DNA of 64,000 nucleotides from Frondihabitans sp. 762G35 (GCF_002074055.1 NZ_CP014619.1:2947002-3011001), one strand, 5' to 3'; shown: positions 1 through 8,670, counted from the stretch's first letter. Program-made: numbers and translations. The notes: generated by a model from the sequence alone, not told the origin.

Positions 1-475
1 AGTCGAAGCGAAGAGTCGCGTGGTCCCTGATGGCATTCGAGACTGCGACCAGCACGTCGAAGGAGATGGGCTTCAGGGGTGCGTCACCGGGGCGCCCGAC
101 GGTCGTGATGTGCAAAGCATCGAGGCGGTGGCGCAGCCGAGAGGGCATCACCTGCCGGATCGTCGCGAGAGCACGGATGGCAGCTTCTTCGATACCGACT
201 CCGATCCCGGGCGCGGCCTGCAGAGCAACAGCCAGGGCGAGGGCCTGATCGTCATCGAACAGCAACGGGGGCAGTTCGCTGCCCGCGTCCAGTCGGTAGC
301 CACCGTCGACGCCCATCGTGGTGTGGATGCTGTAGCCCAGCTCACGGAGCCGGTCGATGTCCCGACGCACCGTCCGGTCGCTGATGTCGAGCCGTTCCGC
401 GAGCAGCGACCCCTTCCAGTCCCGGCGGGCCTGCAGGAGGGACAGCAGATTCAGCAGTCGGGAAGTCGTCGTCAT
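1..475 (-). CDS. YafY/WYL-family transcriptional regulator (C-terminus beyond window)
   Basis: Reading from an ATG at 475, the protein begins MTTTSRLLNLLSLLQARR and carries an HTH_11-type winged helix over about residues 6-58, with recognition-helix segment ISDRTVRRDIDRLRELGY. It continues into the linker that precedes a WYL ligand-sensing domain (GGYRLDAG, then LLFDDDQALALAVALQAAP). About 158 residues are visible; a family member has roughly 230-320, so the WYL domain is cut by the window edge. It is divergent from a VOC-family gene at 575, an arrangement often seen for this regulator type. It probably controls that neighbour and itself through the inverted repeat between them. Family confidence is high; the ligand is unknown. 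Confidence 0.85.
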   Translation of the reverse strand, partial: MTTTSRLLNLLSLLQARRDWKGSLLAERLDISDRTVRRDIDRLRELGYSIHTTMGVDGGYRLDAGSELPPLLFDDDQALALAVALQAAPGIGVGIEEAAIRALATIRQVMPSRLRHRLDALHITTVGRPGDAPLKPISFDVLVAVSNAIRDHATLRFD

Positions 476-495
476 GTTTCCGACTCTATGCGGGG

Positions 496-518
496 TCTAG
501 GCCAGATCCTGACCTAGA
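496..518. promoter_or_regulatory. inverted repeat in divergent promoter, possible WYL-regulator operator
   Basis: TCTAGG (496-501) and CCTAGA (513-518) are perfect inverted arms around an 11-bp core. The element sits between the divergent regulator (start 475) and the VOC gene (start 575), where an autoregulatory operator would be expected. The assignment is positional inference only. Confidence 0.4.
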
Positions 519-574
519 TGCCCTGGAGGCTTGACCCATCGAGCCGCTCCGGCCCGATCGATCAAGGAGCAGAG

Positions 575-1027
575 ATGACCATCCAGACGACCACCCACCT
601 CAACTTCCGAGGCGACGCCCGCCAGGCGCTGGAGTTCTACCAGTCCGTGTTCGGCGGCCACACCGTCATCAACACCTACGCCGACTTCGGAATGCCGGCC
701 GACGTACCCGGCTCCGACAAGGTCGTGTTCGGCCTCGTCGCCGCTGAGAACGGCTTCCGCGTCATGGGCTACGACATCCCCGGCGAGACCGAGGGAGCGA
801 TCGCCGGCGGCGGCTCGACCCGCCGAGAGAACGGCGTCACCATCACCGACCAGGCCCTGTTCGTCTCGCTCGGCTCGGACACCCTGGAGGAACTCCGGGG
901 CTACTGGGACGCCCTCGCGGTCGACGCCGTCATCGTCGAGCCGTTGGCAGCGTCAGCGTGGAGCACAGGCTTCGGCATGCTGACGGATCGGTTCGGCGTG
1001 ACCTGGAGCATCAGCGTCACTGCCTGA
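575..1027 (+). CDS. PhnB-like VOC-family protein
   Basis: A 150-residue protein of the glyoxalase/VOC superfamily, PhnB-like branch. It opens MTIQTTTHLNFRGDARQALE, continues FYQSVFGG and ends with FGMLTDRFGVTWSISV, both typical of PhnB-like proteins. A frame reaches back to 518, but the ATG at 575 has a good AAGGAG site at 564-569 and matches the family start, so 575 is chosen. The chemistry is unknown; relatives are cupin-like metal or substrate-binding proteins of uncertain role. It is probably regulated by the divergent WYL regulator. Confidence 0.85.
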   Translation: MTIQTTTHLNFRGDARQALEFYQSVFGGHTVINTYADFGMPADVPGSDKVVFGLVAAENGFRVMGYDIPGETEGAIAGGGSTRRENGVTITDQALFVSLGSDTLEELRGYWDALAVDAVIVEPLAASAWSTGFGMLTDRFGVTWSISVTA

Positions 1028-1338
1028 CGCCTTCTCCTCAGCTTCACAGTTCGCGGCACGGGTGCTGCCGGCCCGTGCCGCGGAAGAAAGTCCGCGTCCG
1101 GGATGAGGCCGCGCAGCAACTCGTGGAAGGCCATGTCCACGCGGGTGGTGTCCCCGGTCGCGTCGAGATTGGCCTCCCCCGCGAGCGCTCCGAGCAATGG
1201 CGACAAGCCATCTCGGAGTAGCAGAGGCGACACGCCTCGTAGTGACATTTGATCAATCGAAGCCCTGAGCGTGAGGCCAGATTGCCACGTGGCGAAAACC
1301 CGACTCGATGGCAGAACGTGGTGCCGAGGCTGGGGAAA
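1028..1338. other. 311-bp gap without a supported gene; possible gene remnant
   Basis: No convincing complete gene lies here. On the minus strand a stretch at about 1045-1248 reads like coding sequence (for example AFHELLRGLIPDADFL), but it runs on into the VOC gene in antisense and lacks a clear start signal. It may be decayed sequence or chance. Confidence 0.3.
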
Positions 1339-1989
1339 TCAGGTCGTCGGTGCCAGTGCGCCGAGCGCGTCGAGGAGGGCCTTGCCATCGGAAACGTCGT
1401 AGAAGGCCACCGGAACTGCGGAACCGAATCCTTCCAGTCCCGAGTTGCCCGGCATGCCTCTTCGAGAATTGCCGAACATGCTCGTGCGGGTGTCGGTCCC
1501 GCCGCTCCATTGAACCGTCACATGCCGCCGGTCGCGGGACCACGTGATGGTCCTGTCTCCCTCTGACAACGGCCTCTCCCTGGTGCTGCGCCCGTTGGTG
1601 ACGAAGACTCGACGGTCTGTCACGGCGTATGCGGTCGTCCGCTTCCGGTGCGCCTTCACGAAGAAGCGCCCGACGATGAAATAGAGGCCGACCAGGACGA
1701 ACACGCTGCCGAACAGAGCCAAGAAAGGCCCGGCACCTGACGTGATGGCGTTCACCTCCCAGAAGATGGCAAAACCGCCCCACAGCAGGCTGAATGGGAT
1801 GAGCCAGACGTCGGAGGAGGAGAACACAACCGAGGGGTCGCCCTGCCCAGACCAGCGGATGGTCTCGCCGGGCTGCAGTTCCTGCGTCACCAGGCCGGAT
1901 GGAGTCATGAGCCGAGAATACCGCCACGCTTTCCAGAGCCTGCGACGTCGGAGGCTCCTGAGCGCGCGAATGACTGGCGGCCTGAGCAA
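1339..1989 (-). CDS. membrane protein with bacterial PH-like domain
   Basis: Up to 216 residues from a TTG at 1989. Two membrane segments are visible (about residues 61-79 and 88-111), followed by a cytosolic part with KRTTAYAVTDRRVFVTNG. That signature is seen in small membrane proteins carrying a bacterial pleckstrin-homology-like fold. The acidic and proline-containing stretch before the first helix (LQPGETIRWSGQGDP) is also usual for this group. An ATG at 1908 (residue 28) is an alternative start and may be the true one; neither has a strong ribosome-binding site. The function is unknown, and no neighbour clarifies it. Confidence 0.7.
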   Translation of the reverse strand: MLRPPVIRALRSLRRRRLWKAWRYSRLMTPSGLVTQELQPGETIRWSGQGDPSVVFSSSDVWLIPFSLLWGGFAIFWEVNAITSGAGPFLALFGSVFVLVGLYFIVGRFFVKAHRKRTTAYAVTDRRVFVTNGRSTRERPLSEGDRTITWSRDRRHVTVQWSGGTDTRTSMFGNSRRGMPGNSGLEGFGSAVPVAFYDVSDGKALLDALGALAPTT

Positions 1990-2037
1990 CCCGCCGCTGA
2001 CTAGCGGGATGATCCCTGCGCGCGTAGCTTTCGATTC

Positions 2038-2412
2038 GTGGAACGCATCGGCGCCTGGCGGAGACGCCTTGTGGGGTTAGCCGTCGTCTTCGCCATCCCA
2101 GGGCTCCTGTTGGCGGTGGCTGCGTTCCGCTACGAGGTCTCGCCCTACGACCAGACCAGAGCCGACGTCGTGGGGCCCTTCGAAAACCTCCTGATCTTCT
2201 CAGGACCTCTCTTTCTGTCGATAGCTCTCTGTGCTCTGTCGCTCAGACGCGCGATTCCGCGGTTGGCTTCCGGAAGCCCGAGTAGCCGCCCGGCTGTCGT
2301 GACGGCACTGAGCATCTATCTGCTGGTGGCCGGGACGTGCAGTTTCGTTGCGTTGTCGGTTCTTCTCATCGTCTCCTACGTGATCGTGGGTTGCAGTACT
2401 CAAGGCTGCTGA
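2038..2412 (+). CDS. small three-helix membrane protein, unknown
   Basis: A 124-residue hydrophobic protein from GTG 2038. Three transmembrane stretches are predicted by eye at about residues 11-30, 51-69 and 84-116, with a basic N-terminus (MERIGAWRRR) suggesting a cytosolic start. It ends with two cysteines (GCSTQGC). I do not recognise a family. It is divergent from the PH-like protein gene, sharing a 48-bp intergenic region. Confidence 0.55.
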   Translation: MERIGAWRRRLVGLAVVFAIPGLLLAVAAFRYEVSPYDQTRADVVGPFENLLIFSGPLFLSIALCALSLRRAIPRLASGSPSSRPAVVTALSIYLLVAGTCSFVALSVLLIVSYVIVGCSTQGC

Positions 2413-2826
2413 CGTCCTCGACCAGTAGGCCGAGTCGAAAACGTACAGACGGCGAGTTTCAGCGGCCGCTCCCGTTGGGTTTGCCGGGTTCGCTCTCGTG
2501 GCGGTCGGCTTCGTCCTTTCGGCCCGGGCCGTCCGGCTTGGGGCAGCTTTCGCACGGCCTGCCCTTGGGATATGCGTCGCAGCGAAAACCGCGGAGGTTC
2601 TCGGCTTCCCGATCGCGCTGTTCTCGTCCCACGACTGACCGACGAGGAGAACACGCGGTCGACTTCCCACGCCTGATCTGGCGCGCAGAGTTTCGTCTGA
2701 ATGCGTGCTGACACTCGAAGAATCTTGGACCGGCCGCCCTGGTGCAATCGGTGCTCTGAGACGTTGCGTAGGGTCCGGCTGCAAACGGCCGCCGGTTCTG
2801 CGGATCACCGGTAGACGGCCCGAATC
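2413..2826. other. 414-bp gap; possible decayed membrane-protein fragment
   Basis: In the plus-strand frame ending at a TGA at 2636-2638, a stretch from about 2474 reads PVGFAGFALVAVGFVLSARA and then an amphipathic tail. It resembles a transmembrane helix but has no plausible start codon or ribosome-binding site after the preceding stop at 2426. It may be debris of a membrane-protein gene related to the one just upstream. Otherwise nothing is seen. Confidence 0.3.
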
Positions 2827-3333
2827 ATGCAAAGATCTGCCATGCGTTGGGACGAAGGCGTACTCCCCACTCCCGTCGAGACGGTCGTTCTCCATGACTT
2901 TCTACTGATTCTGTCTGACGCCCTGCCGGACCTGGCAGCACGTTGGCTCGCGGCTGACGTAGCCGACTCCCCGGCAGTGCGAGCTCTGGCAGGTGCAGAC
3001 CCGCGCGACCCTTGGAATGTCGAAGAACTGCTCTCGACATCCATCGACGAGCTTCACGCGACGGTTCCGGCCTCGATGGGTGAGCGAAGAGCGATCGCTG
3101 TCGAGTGGGTCGCCCGTACTTGGCTGCGGAGCCGCGATACACGGCAGGCGGTCAGCACCCTTTCGCGATTGGCCCTCACGAACCTCGATCTGCCTTTGCG
3201 GCTCGACGACTTCATCGGCCTTGACGATGAATGGACAGATCTCGGAACGTGGGGCCGAACGCGCGCTGAACTCGAAGCCCGTGCGACGCAGCTCCTGACC
3301 GGATTCCTTCGAGAGTTACCCACCGACCGTTAG
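2827..3333 (+). CDS. hypothetical helical protein
   Basis: A protein of up to 168 residues from ATG 2827; ATG 2842 (MRWDEGVL) is equally possible. It is soluble, rich in Leu, Ala, Asp and Arg, with no signal peptide or membrane segment. Tryptophans are scattered through it (RDPWNVEELL, VEWVARTWL, DDEWTDLGTWG). I do not recognise the family. It stands alone on the plus strand, and its base use resembles surrounding genes, which supports real coding. Confidence 0.55.
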   Translation: MQRSAMRWDEGVLPTPVETVVLHDFLLILSDALPDLAARWLAADVADSPAVRALAGADPRDPWNVEELLSTSIDELHATVPASMGERRAIAVEWVARTWLRSRDTRQAVSTLSRLALTNLDLPLRLDDFIGLDDEWTDLGTWGRTRAELEARATQLLTGFLRELPTDR

Positions 3334-3528
3334 AGGTTCCCTGATCGTCCTTCCGAGGAAACTGCCCTGACTAACGCCGAAGCCATGAGGACGAGCTCCT
3401 GACCAATTCCAGAGGCCTTTGGCGACCCGTCGACCGACCCCACCATAAAGTCGGGTGAAACGATTACAAAGTGCGGTGAGAACTCACAACAGACCGCGCA
3501 CGAGATAGCGCGAAGAACCCCGCACTAA

Positions 3529-3561
3529 AGTGCACACACCCGTGCAACTTAGGCGTACACT
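3529..3561 (+). promoter_or_regulatory. putative leaderless promoter and TetR operator
   Basis: AGTGCAC (3529-3535) and GTGCAACT (3542-3549) form an imperfect inverted repeat just ahead of a TANNNT-type minus-10 box, TACACT (3556-3561). The ATG of the TetR gene begins 7 bp later at 3568 without a ribosome-binding site, consistent with a leaderless transcript and autorepression. This is inferred from spacing and pattern. Confidence 0.4.
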
Positions 3562-3567
3562 CGACGC

Positions 3568-4284
3568 ATGCCCACTTCCTCGCCGCAGCCGCCCGCCCCC
3601 GCGCGCACCCGCGGCCCGCGCCGCGACGCCGCTGAGAACCGTGCCGCGCTGATCCAGGCCGCGGCGACGCTCCTCAACCGCGACCCGAGCGCCTCGCTCG
3701 AGGCGATCGCCGCCGAGGCGGGCCTGTCCCGACGCTCCGTCTACGGGCACTTCGCCACGCGCGACGCCCTCCTCGGCGAACTCGCCGCCAGCGGGGCCGC
3801 CCGCGTCAACGCCGCCATGCTGAGCGTCGCCGCGACACTTGAGTCCCCCGATCCTGCGGTCCAGCTCGCCGCGGTCGGCGCCCGCCTTTGGCAGGAGGTC
3901 GACCCCATCCGCGTCATGGCCCTGCACACCCTCCGCGGCCCGCAGTCGCGCGTCGCGGGTGGGGCCCTCGAGCCGCTGCGGTCTCACGTCCGCGCGATCG
4001 TCGAGCGCGGCGTCGCTTCCGGCCGGTTCCGCTCCGACGTCGAGCCGGCTCGCCTCTCCCGCCTCATCGAGAGCGCGGCCATCTCGGTCCTCGACGAGGC
4101 GAACCGCCACGATCTCCCGAGCGACGAGGGGAGGCGCCTCGTCGTCCTCTCGGTCCTGGGCCTCGCGGGCTTCGGCCATGCGGACGCCGCGGCGCTCCTC
4201 GACGACCTCACCACGGCAGACGCCGCGAACACGGCAATCACCTCAGACACCGCACACCACACCCCCACGGAGGCCTCCCGATGA
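3568..4284 (+). CDS. TetR-family transcriptional regulator
   Basis: A 238-residue protein. After a Pro/Arg-rich N-terminal tail, a TetR helix-turn-helix spans about residues 18-66 (AENRAALIQAAATLL, AGLSRRSVYGHFATRDALL). A divergent ligand-binding domain follows. Its stop codon overlaps the start of the next gene (ATGA at 4281-4284), and that gene in turn overlaps the YhgE/Pip gene, so the three are one translationally coupled unit. It therefore probably represses its own operon in response to a membrane-active or exported compound. The long Thr/His-rich C-terminal tail is probably unstructured. Confidence 0.88.
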   Translation: MPTSSPQPPAPARTRGPRRDAAENRAALIQAAATLLNRDPSASLEAIAAEAGLSRRSVYGHFATRDALLGELAASGAARVNAAMLSVAATLESPDPAVQLAAVGARLWQEVDPIRVMALHTLRGPQSRVAGGALEPLRSHVRAIVERGVASGRFRSDVEPARLSRLIESAAISVLDEANRHDLPSDEGRRLVVLSVLGLAGFGHADAAALLDDLTTADAANTAITSDTAHHTPTEASR

Positions 4285-4949
4285 GACTCACCCTCGACGA
4301 GATCTGCATCGGCGACGGCCCGGGTGCCTCGCTGCCCCCCACCTCGGCGGTCGCGACTCCTGCGGCCCCCGGCGTCGCCGCGGTCGAGACCGAGGGCGCG
4401 CCGACCCTGGCCTCGCTGATCGCGGGCGGCCGGATGGCACCGGAGCACGGCCGCGTCCTGCTCGACGGCGTCGACGACCCGGCCGCGATCCGCGCCGCGT
4501 TCGCCCTCGTCGACACCCCCACGGTCGCCGAGCCGTTCGCCGATCTCAGCGTCCTCACCGTCGTCCGCGAAGACCTCGCCCTGGCCGGGCACCGCGGCAG
4601 CCGCGAGAACGCCCGCCGCTTCCTCGACGCCGTGGGGCTCGCAGACTTCGAGGACACCAGGATGAAGGCGCTCACCACCCGCGAGCGCGTGCGACTCCTC
4701 AGCGAGCTCGCCGTCCTCCGCCCGGGCATCCGGGGCCTCGTCATCACCTCGCCGGAGCGACACGGCGGCCACACCGACGACTGGTTCGACGTGGTGCGCG
4801 ACCTCGGTGCCCGCGGCTACACCGTCCTCCTCGTCACCGGCGTCGCCGCCGGCCTCCACCTGCGGTCGCTTCTCCCCGCTTCCCTCCCTGTCGACGACGG
4901 CGTCGACGACTCCCCCTCCGCCCCCGCCGTCGAAAGCCGCGAATCGTGA
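4281..4949 (+). CDS. degenerate ABC-ATPase-like protein lacking a P-loop
   Basis: A 222-residue protein from ATG 4281. Its layout follows an ABC nucleotide-binding subunit: a strand resembling the N-terminal beta region (MRLTLDEICIG), GRVLLDGVDDPAAIRAAFAL (normally the stretch before the Q-loop), PFADLSVLTVVREDLALAG, a helical arm, RERVRLLSELAVLRPG where the signature helix lies, and GLVITSPERHGG at the Walker B position. No GxxGxGK(S/T) P-loop is present; the expected place reads VETEGAPTLASLIAGG. The Walker B Asp-Glu pair and the switch His are also missing. It probably cannot hydrolyse ATP and may be a structural or regulatory partner of the membrane protein next to it, with which it overlaps (GTGA at 4946). 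Confidence 0.65.
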   Translation: MRLTLDEICIGDGPGASLPPTSAVATPAAPGVAAVETEGAPTLASLIAGGRMAPEHGRVLLDGVDDPAAIRAAFALVDTPTVAEPFADLSVLTVVREDLALAGHRGSRENARRFLDAVGLADFEDTRMKALTTRERVRLLSELAVLRPGIRGLVITSPERHGGHTDDWFDVVRDLGARGYTVLLVTGVAAGLHLRSLLPASLPVDDGVDDSPSAPAVESRES

Positions 4950-7096
4950 AGATCATCGCCCTCATCCGCTCCGAGCTGAAGCGCCTCACCGCCACCTCGC
5001 TGGCACGGCTCGCCCTCGTCGCCCTCATGACCGTGCCGCTCCTGTACGGCGGCATGTACCTCTGGGCCAACCAGAACCCGTACGCCAAGCTCGACCACAT
5101 CCCGGCGGCCATCGTCAACACCGATACCGGGGCGAAAGACGCCCAGGGCCACACCGTCAACTACGGCGACCGCGTCACGAAGCAGCTCGTCGACGGGAAG
5201 GACTTCGACTGGCACGTCGTCAGCGCCGCCCAGGCCTCCAAGGGGATCACCGACGAGACGTACAACTTCGTCTTCACGATCCCGTCCGGCTTCTCTGAAG
5301 ACCTCACCTCGGCGTCGACGAACGACCCGTCCGCGGCCAAGATCGACCTGACCACCAACGACACGACGAGCTACCTCTCGTCGACCATCGCCGACCAGGC
5401 CGGAAAGACCATCCGGGCCACGGTGACGCAGGAGGTCAGCAAGCAGGCCGCGTCGACGCTCCTGGTCGGCCTCAGCACCGTCCGCGACGACCTCGGCACG
5501 GCCGCGATGGGTTCGCAGCAGCTCGTCGACGGCTCGACGAAGCTCGCCTCGGGGCTCGACACCGCGAAGGCAGGAGCCACGTCCCTCTTGTCCGGGGCCT
5601 CGCAGGTCTCCACGGGCGCCTCGACCCTCAACACGGGCCTCCAGACCCTGAAGTCGCAGACGTCCGCTCTCCCGTCGCAGACACGGGCCCTCGCCGACGG
5701 CGCCGACCAGCTCCGCTCGCAGACGACCGCCCTGCCCGGCCAGACGAAGGCTCTCGCGACGGGGCTCGACACCCTGCGCTCCGGAACGGCCACGCTGCCC
5801 GCCGATGCGCAGAGACTGTCCACGGGTGCGAACGACCTCGCCACGGGCACCGGCGCGTACGCGGCGGCCGTCCACAAGGCCGCCGTCGCGGCGGCCGCCA
5901 CGCAGGCGACCCTGCCGCAGGATGCAGCGGCCCGCCTCACCGCCGCCGGCTTCACCCCCGCGCAGATCACCCTGTTCCTCGGCGGAAGCCCCACCCTCAC
6001 CGCGCTCGACGGCCAGACCGGCAAGCTCGTCGCCGGTTCCGCCCAGGTGGCGGCCGGAGCCGCGACCCTGAACTCCAGCGCCCCGACACTCGCGGCCGGC
6101 ATCTCGCAGGCTGCCGGCGGCGCCGACCAGCTCGCCGCGAAGACCCCCGCCCTCACCAGCGGCATCGCCCAGGTGGCGGCCGGGAACGACCTGCTCGCGG
6201 CGAAGACGCCAGCCCTCGCGAGCGGCATCGCCCAGGCCGCGGCGGGATCCGCGGCGCTCTCCTCGGGGGCGGCGCAGACCGCATCCGGCGCCTCGACCCT
6301 CGCGAGCGGCGTCTCGCAGCTCGACTCGGGCGCCCGGCAGCTCGTCACGGGCAGCACGAAGCTCACCACCGGCCTGAAGGACGGCGTGACGAAGATCCCA
6401 GCCACCACGTCCGCGACCCGCGACAAGCAGGCCGCCGCGATCGCCGACCCGGTGACCATCACGGATTCGTCCGTCGCGAGCGCCGGCTCCTACGGGGCGG
6501 GCCTGGCGCCCTTCTTCATCAGCCTCGCCGCCTGGATCGGCATGTACGCGCTCTTCCTCATCATCAAGCCGATCTCGAAGCGCGCCCTCACCGCCGTGCG
6601 GGCGCCCGGCAGGATCACGATGGCCGGCTGGCTGACACCGGCCGCCCTCGGCCTCGTCCAGATGCTCGCCCTGTTCGCCATCGTGAAGTTCGTCCTCGGA
6701 TTCGACGTCGTCCACCCGGGCCCCATGATCGCCCTGATGGTCCTCGCCTCGATCACCTTCGCGGCCATCATCATGACGCTCAACGTGTGGCTCGGCAGCG
6801 TCGGGCAGTTCCTCGGCCTCGTGCTCATGCTGATCCAGCTCGTGACCGCCGGCGGCACCTTCCCCTGGCAGACGCTCCCCGGCCCGCTGGCAGCGCTCCA
6901 CTTCGCGCTCCCCATGAGCTACGCCGTGGACGGGCTGCGTCAGCTCATGTACGGCGGCAGCCTCGGAGCGGCCTGGCAGGATGCGGGGATCCTGGCTCTC
7001 TGGCTGCTGGGTGCCCTCCTGCTGTCGTTCGTGGCTGCTGCTCGCATGACCCGTCGTCGCACCCTGCGCGACCTGAGGCCGTCGCTGATCGGCTGA
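4946..7096 (+). CDS. YhgE/Pip-family membrane protein with heptad repeats
   Basis: A 716-residue protein from GTG 4946, chosen because the frame further upstream lies inside the preceding genes and GTGA overlaps their stop. One N-terminal membrane helix (about residues 19-38) ends LLYGGMYLWANQNPY, the YhgE/Pip signature. A large extracytoplasmic region follows with many LxxG-type heptads (for example GASQVSTGASTLNTGLQTL). About five C-terminal membrane helices resemble the ABC-2 permease fold, including a conserved HFALPMSYAVDGLRQLMYGG segment. Relatives include the phage infection protein Pip and EsaA-like proteins. With the TetR and ABC-like neighbours it looks like an exporter or envelope stress module; the substrate is unknown. 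Confidence 0.88.
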   Translation: MKIIALIRSELKRLTATSLARLALVALMTVPLLYGGMYLWANQNPYAKLDHIPAAIVNTDTGAKDAQGHTVNYGDRVTKQLVDGKDFDWHVVSAAQASKGITDETYNFVFTIPSGFSEDLTSASTNDPSAAKIDLTTNDTTSYLSSTIADQAGKTIRATVTQEVSKQAASTLLVGLSTVRDDLGTAAMGSQQLVDGSTKLASGLDTAKAGATSLLSGASQVSTGASTLNTGLQTLKSQTSALPSQTRALADGADQLRSQTTALPGQTKALATGLDTLRSGTATLPADAQRLSTGANDLATGTGAYAAAVHKAAVAAAATQATLPQDAAARLTAAGFTPAQITLFLGGSPTLTALDGQTGKLVAGSAQVAAGAATLNSSAPTLAAGISQAAGGADQLAAKTPALTSGIAQVAAGNDLLAAKTPALASGIAQAAAGSAALSSGAAQTASGASTLASGVSQLDSGARQLVTGSTKLTTGLKDGVTKIPATTSATRDKQAAAIADPVTITDSSVASAGSYGAGLAPFFISLAAWIGMYALFLIIKPISKRALTAVRAPGRITMAGWLTPAALGLVQMLALFAIVKFVLGFDVVHPGPMIALMVLASITFAAIIMTLNVWLGSVGQFLGLVLMLIQLVTAGGTFPWQTLPGPLAALHFALPMSYAVDGLRQLMYGGSLGAAWQDAGILALWLLGALLLSFVAAARMTRRRTLRDLRPSLIG

Positions 7097-7129
7097 GTCT
7101 CCTGAGTCTGGATGGAGAAATCAGAGTGT

Positions 7130-7146
7130 GATATTCTGAGTTCTAC
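7130..7146 (+). promoter_or_regulatory. AT-rich promoter element of the polysaccharide locus
   Basis: GATATTCTGAGTTCTAC lies 22 bp before the polymerase start at 7168 in otherwise GC-rich DNA. It contains a TATTCT minus-10-like box and resembles AT-rich elements ahead of other surface genes here. A ribosome-binding AAGG follows at 7156-7159. Confidence 0.4.
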
Positions 7147-7167
7147 ACAGACATTAAGGTGCTCCCG

Positions 7168-8670
7168 ATGCATTCTGTCCCGATCCCACGCTCCGCACCG
7201 CTCGACCCGACGCCGATCCTCCTGCTGGCCGTCTTCGTCGGCGTGATCCTCACGTCGACGAACCTGCCGTCGAGTGTTCAGATCGCCGTCGTCGCAGGCG
7301 CGATGCTCTGCACCCTCGTCGTCCCGATCCTGCATCGCCTCGATGGAGGCGGCGACCTCAGTGTCTTCCTCCTCCTCCCCACGGTCCTGTCAGCGACGCA
7401 GAACGTCTACCTGCTTCTCGTCACCGGCTCACTCGACTCGGCGAATCTCCAGTTCCTCCTCATCGTGAACGTCCTCTTCACGCTCGTCCTCCTCGTCCTG
7501 CTGTCCGTCACCCGGCCGCAACCAACTCGGGAGGTTCGAGATCTCGCGTCGCGTCCGAGGCGCCGGCACGCGGGCGACGTCACCCTTCGCCGAACGGCTC
7601 TGGTCGGACTCGTCTTGACGGTTTACGGGTTCGCGACGATGGTCCTCTTCTCGGCCAACACGACGTCCGCGCTCGCGTCGTTCCGCAACCTGGCCACTCC
7701 CATCCTCTTCACGCTCGTCGGGCTCCTCGCGGCGAGGAGAGCCTCCCTCGGCACCTACCTCCGCGGCCTCTGCGCCCTGGCGGTGGCCGTGATCGCCTTC
7801 GGGTTCTTCGAGCTCTTCACGCCCGGATTCTGGCAGGCGGCGAATCTCTCGGCCCTCTGGGACGCCAAGGGGATCGGGACGGCCCAGGCGACGGGCCTTC
7901 CCGGCAACTTCTATTCGTCCGAGACGGTGGATGGCGACCAGCTCCGCCGCATGGTCTCCTCGTTCGCCGACCCGGTCAACTTCGGGACGTTCCTCTTCAT
8001 CGCGTTCATGGGAGCGTGGTTCCTGAAGAGGCCGGTGGTCATGGCTCTCGTCGTCGTCGCGGCCTCGTTCGCGGTCAGCAAGGGAGCCCTCCTCGGATTT
8101 CTGATCTTCGCCATCCTCTGGACGCGCTACTACACGAATCGCGTCGTCCACGTCATCGCCATCGTCGTCACGGCGATCGTCGGCCTGCTCTTCTACGGAT
8201 TCACTCAGTCGAGTTCGACGGGAAGCACCGCCGCTCACATCGGCGGCCTGCTCTCGTCCTTCTCGGAACTCCCCCAACACCCCCTCGGTCGCGGGATGGG
8301 CAACCTCGGAGTCCTCGCCGGGCTCTTCAGCGAGGGCTCGGAGACAGGCATCAACGAGACCGGTTTCGGGATGATCCTGGGCCAGCTGGGCATCGTCGGC
8401 TTGGGACTCTTCACGGTCCTCTTCGTCACACTGCTCGGCCGATCCAGACGTCTCCCCCTGCCCCGCGAACGCTTGTTCGCCCTCGGCACCCTGCTCGGAT
8501 TCATGTCGAACGCCGCCTTCAACGAGGTCGCGATGAGCCCCAACTCCGCCGGCCCGTATTTCATCGCCCTCGGCCTCCTGCTGGCCCCCGTCCGACGTGG
8601 AGACGAAACCGCGTCGATCAGCGCGCAGCGAGCAAAAGGACCAAATATCTCTGCTTCGCTTAGTATTTAA
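7168..8670 (+). CDS. O-antigen polymerase/ligase-like membrane protein
   Basis: A roughly 500-residue polytopic protein; ATG 7168 with AAGG 8 bp upstream is preferred over GTG 7159. About ten or more hydrophobic helices are visible, with a long non-membrane loop in the second half (GLPGNFYSSETVDGDQLRRM, then SSFADPVNFGTFLFIAFMGA) of the kind found in Wzy/WaaL-type proteins. SFADPVNFG and HPLGRGMGNLG with NETGFGMILGQLG fit O-antigen ligase/polymerase-like families. Next to a Wzc-like kinase and glycosyltransferases it most likely polymerises exopolysaccharide repeat units. Sequence alone cannot separate polymerase from ligase. Confidence 0.75.
   Translation: MHSVPIPRSAPLDPTPILLLAVFVGVILTSTNLPSSVQIAVVAGAMLCTLVVPILHRLDGGGDLSVFLLLPTVLSATQNVYLLLVTGSLDSANLQFLLIVNVLFTLVLLVLLSVTRPQPTREVRDLASRPRRRHAGDVTLRRTALVGLVLTVYGFATMVLFSANTTSALASFRNLATPILFTLVGLLAARRASLGTYLRGLCALAVAVIAFGFFELFTPGFWQAANLSALWDAKGIGTAQATGLPGNFYSSETVDGDQLRRMVSSFADPVNFGTFLFIAFMGAWFLKRPVVMALVVVAASFAVSKGALLGFLIFAILWTRYYTNRVVHVIAIVVTAIVGLLFYGFTQSSSTGSTAAHIGGLLSSFSELPQHPLGRGMGNLGVLAGLFSEGSETGINETGFGMILGQLGIVGLGLFTVLFVTLLGRSRRLPLPRERLFALGTLLGFMSNAAFNEVAMSPNSAGPYFIALGLLLAPVRRGDETASISAQRAKGPNISASLSI

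Noticed and set aside
901-1248. 115-codon minus-strand frame after the VOC gene
   Set aside because: It overlaps the end of the VOC gene in antisense, lacks a ribosome-binding site and shows no recognisable domain; recorded only as a possible remnant.
5520-6360. periodic repeats that might suggest a CRISPR or tandem array
   Set aside because: The periodicity is that of protein heptads (LxxG) in a YhgE/Pip ectodomain; DNA units are degenerate, with no constant repeat and spacer lengths.
4817-6901. 694-codon minus-strand frame opposite the YhgE/Pip gene
   Set aside because: The translation is Gly/Arg/Glu-rich repeat mirroring the heptad repeats of the real gene; no start signal or family.
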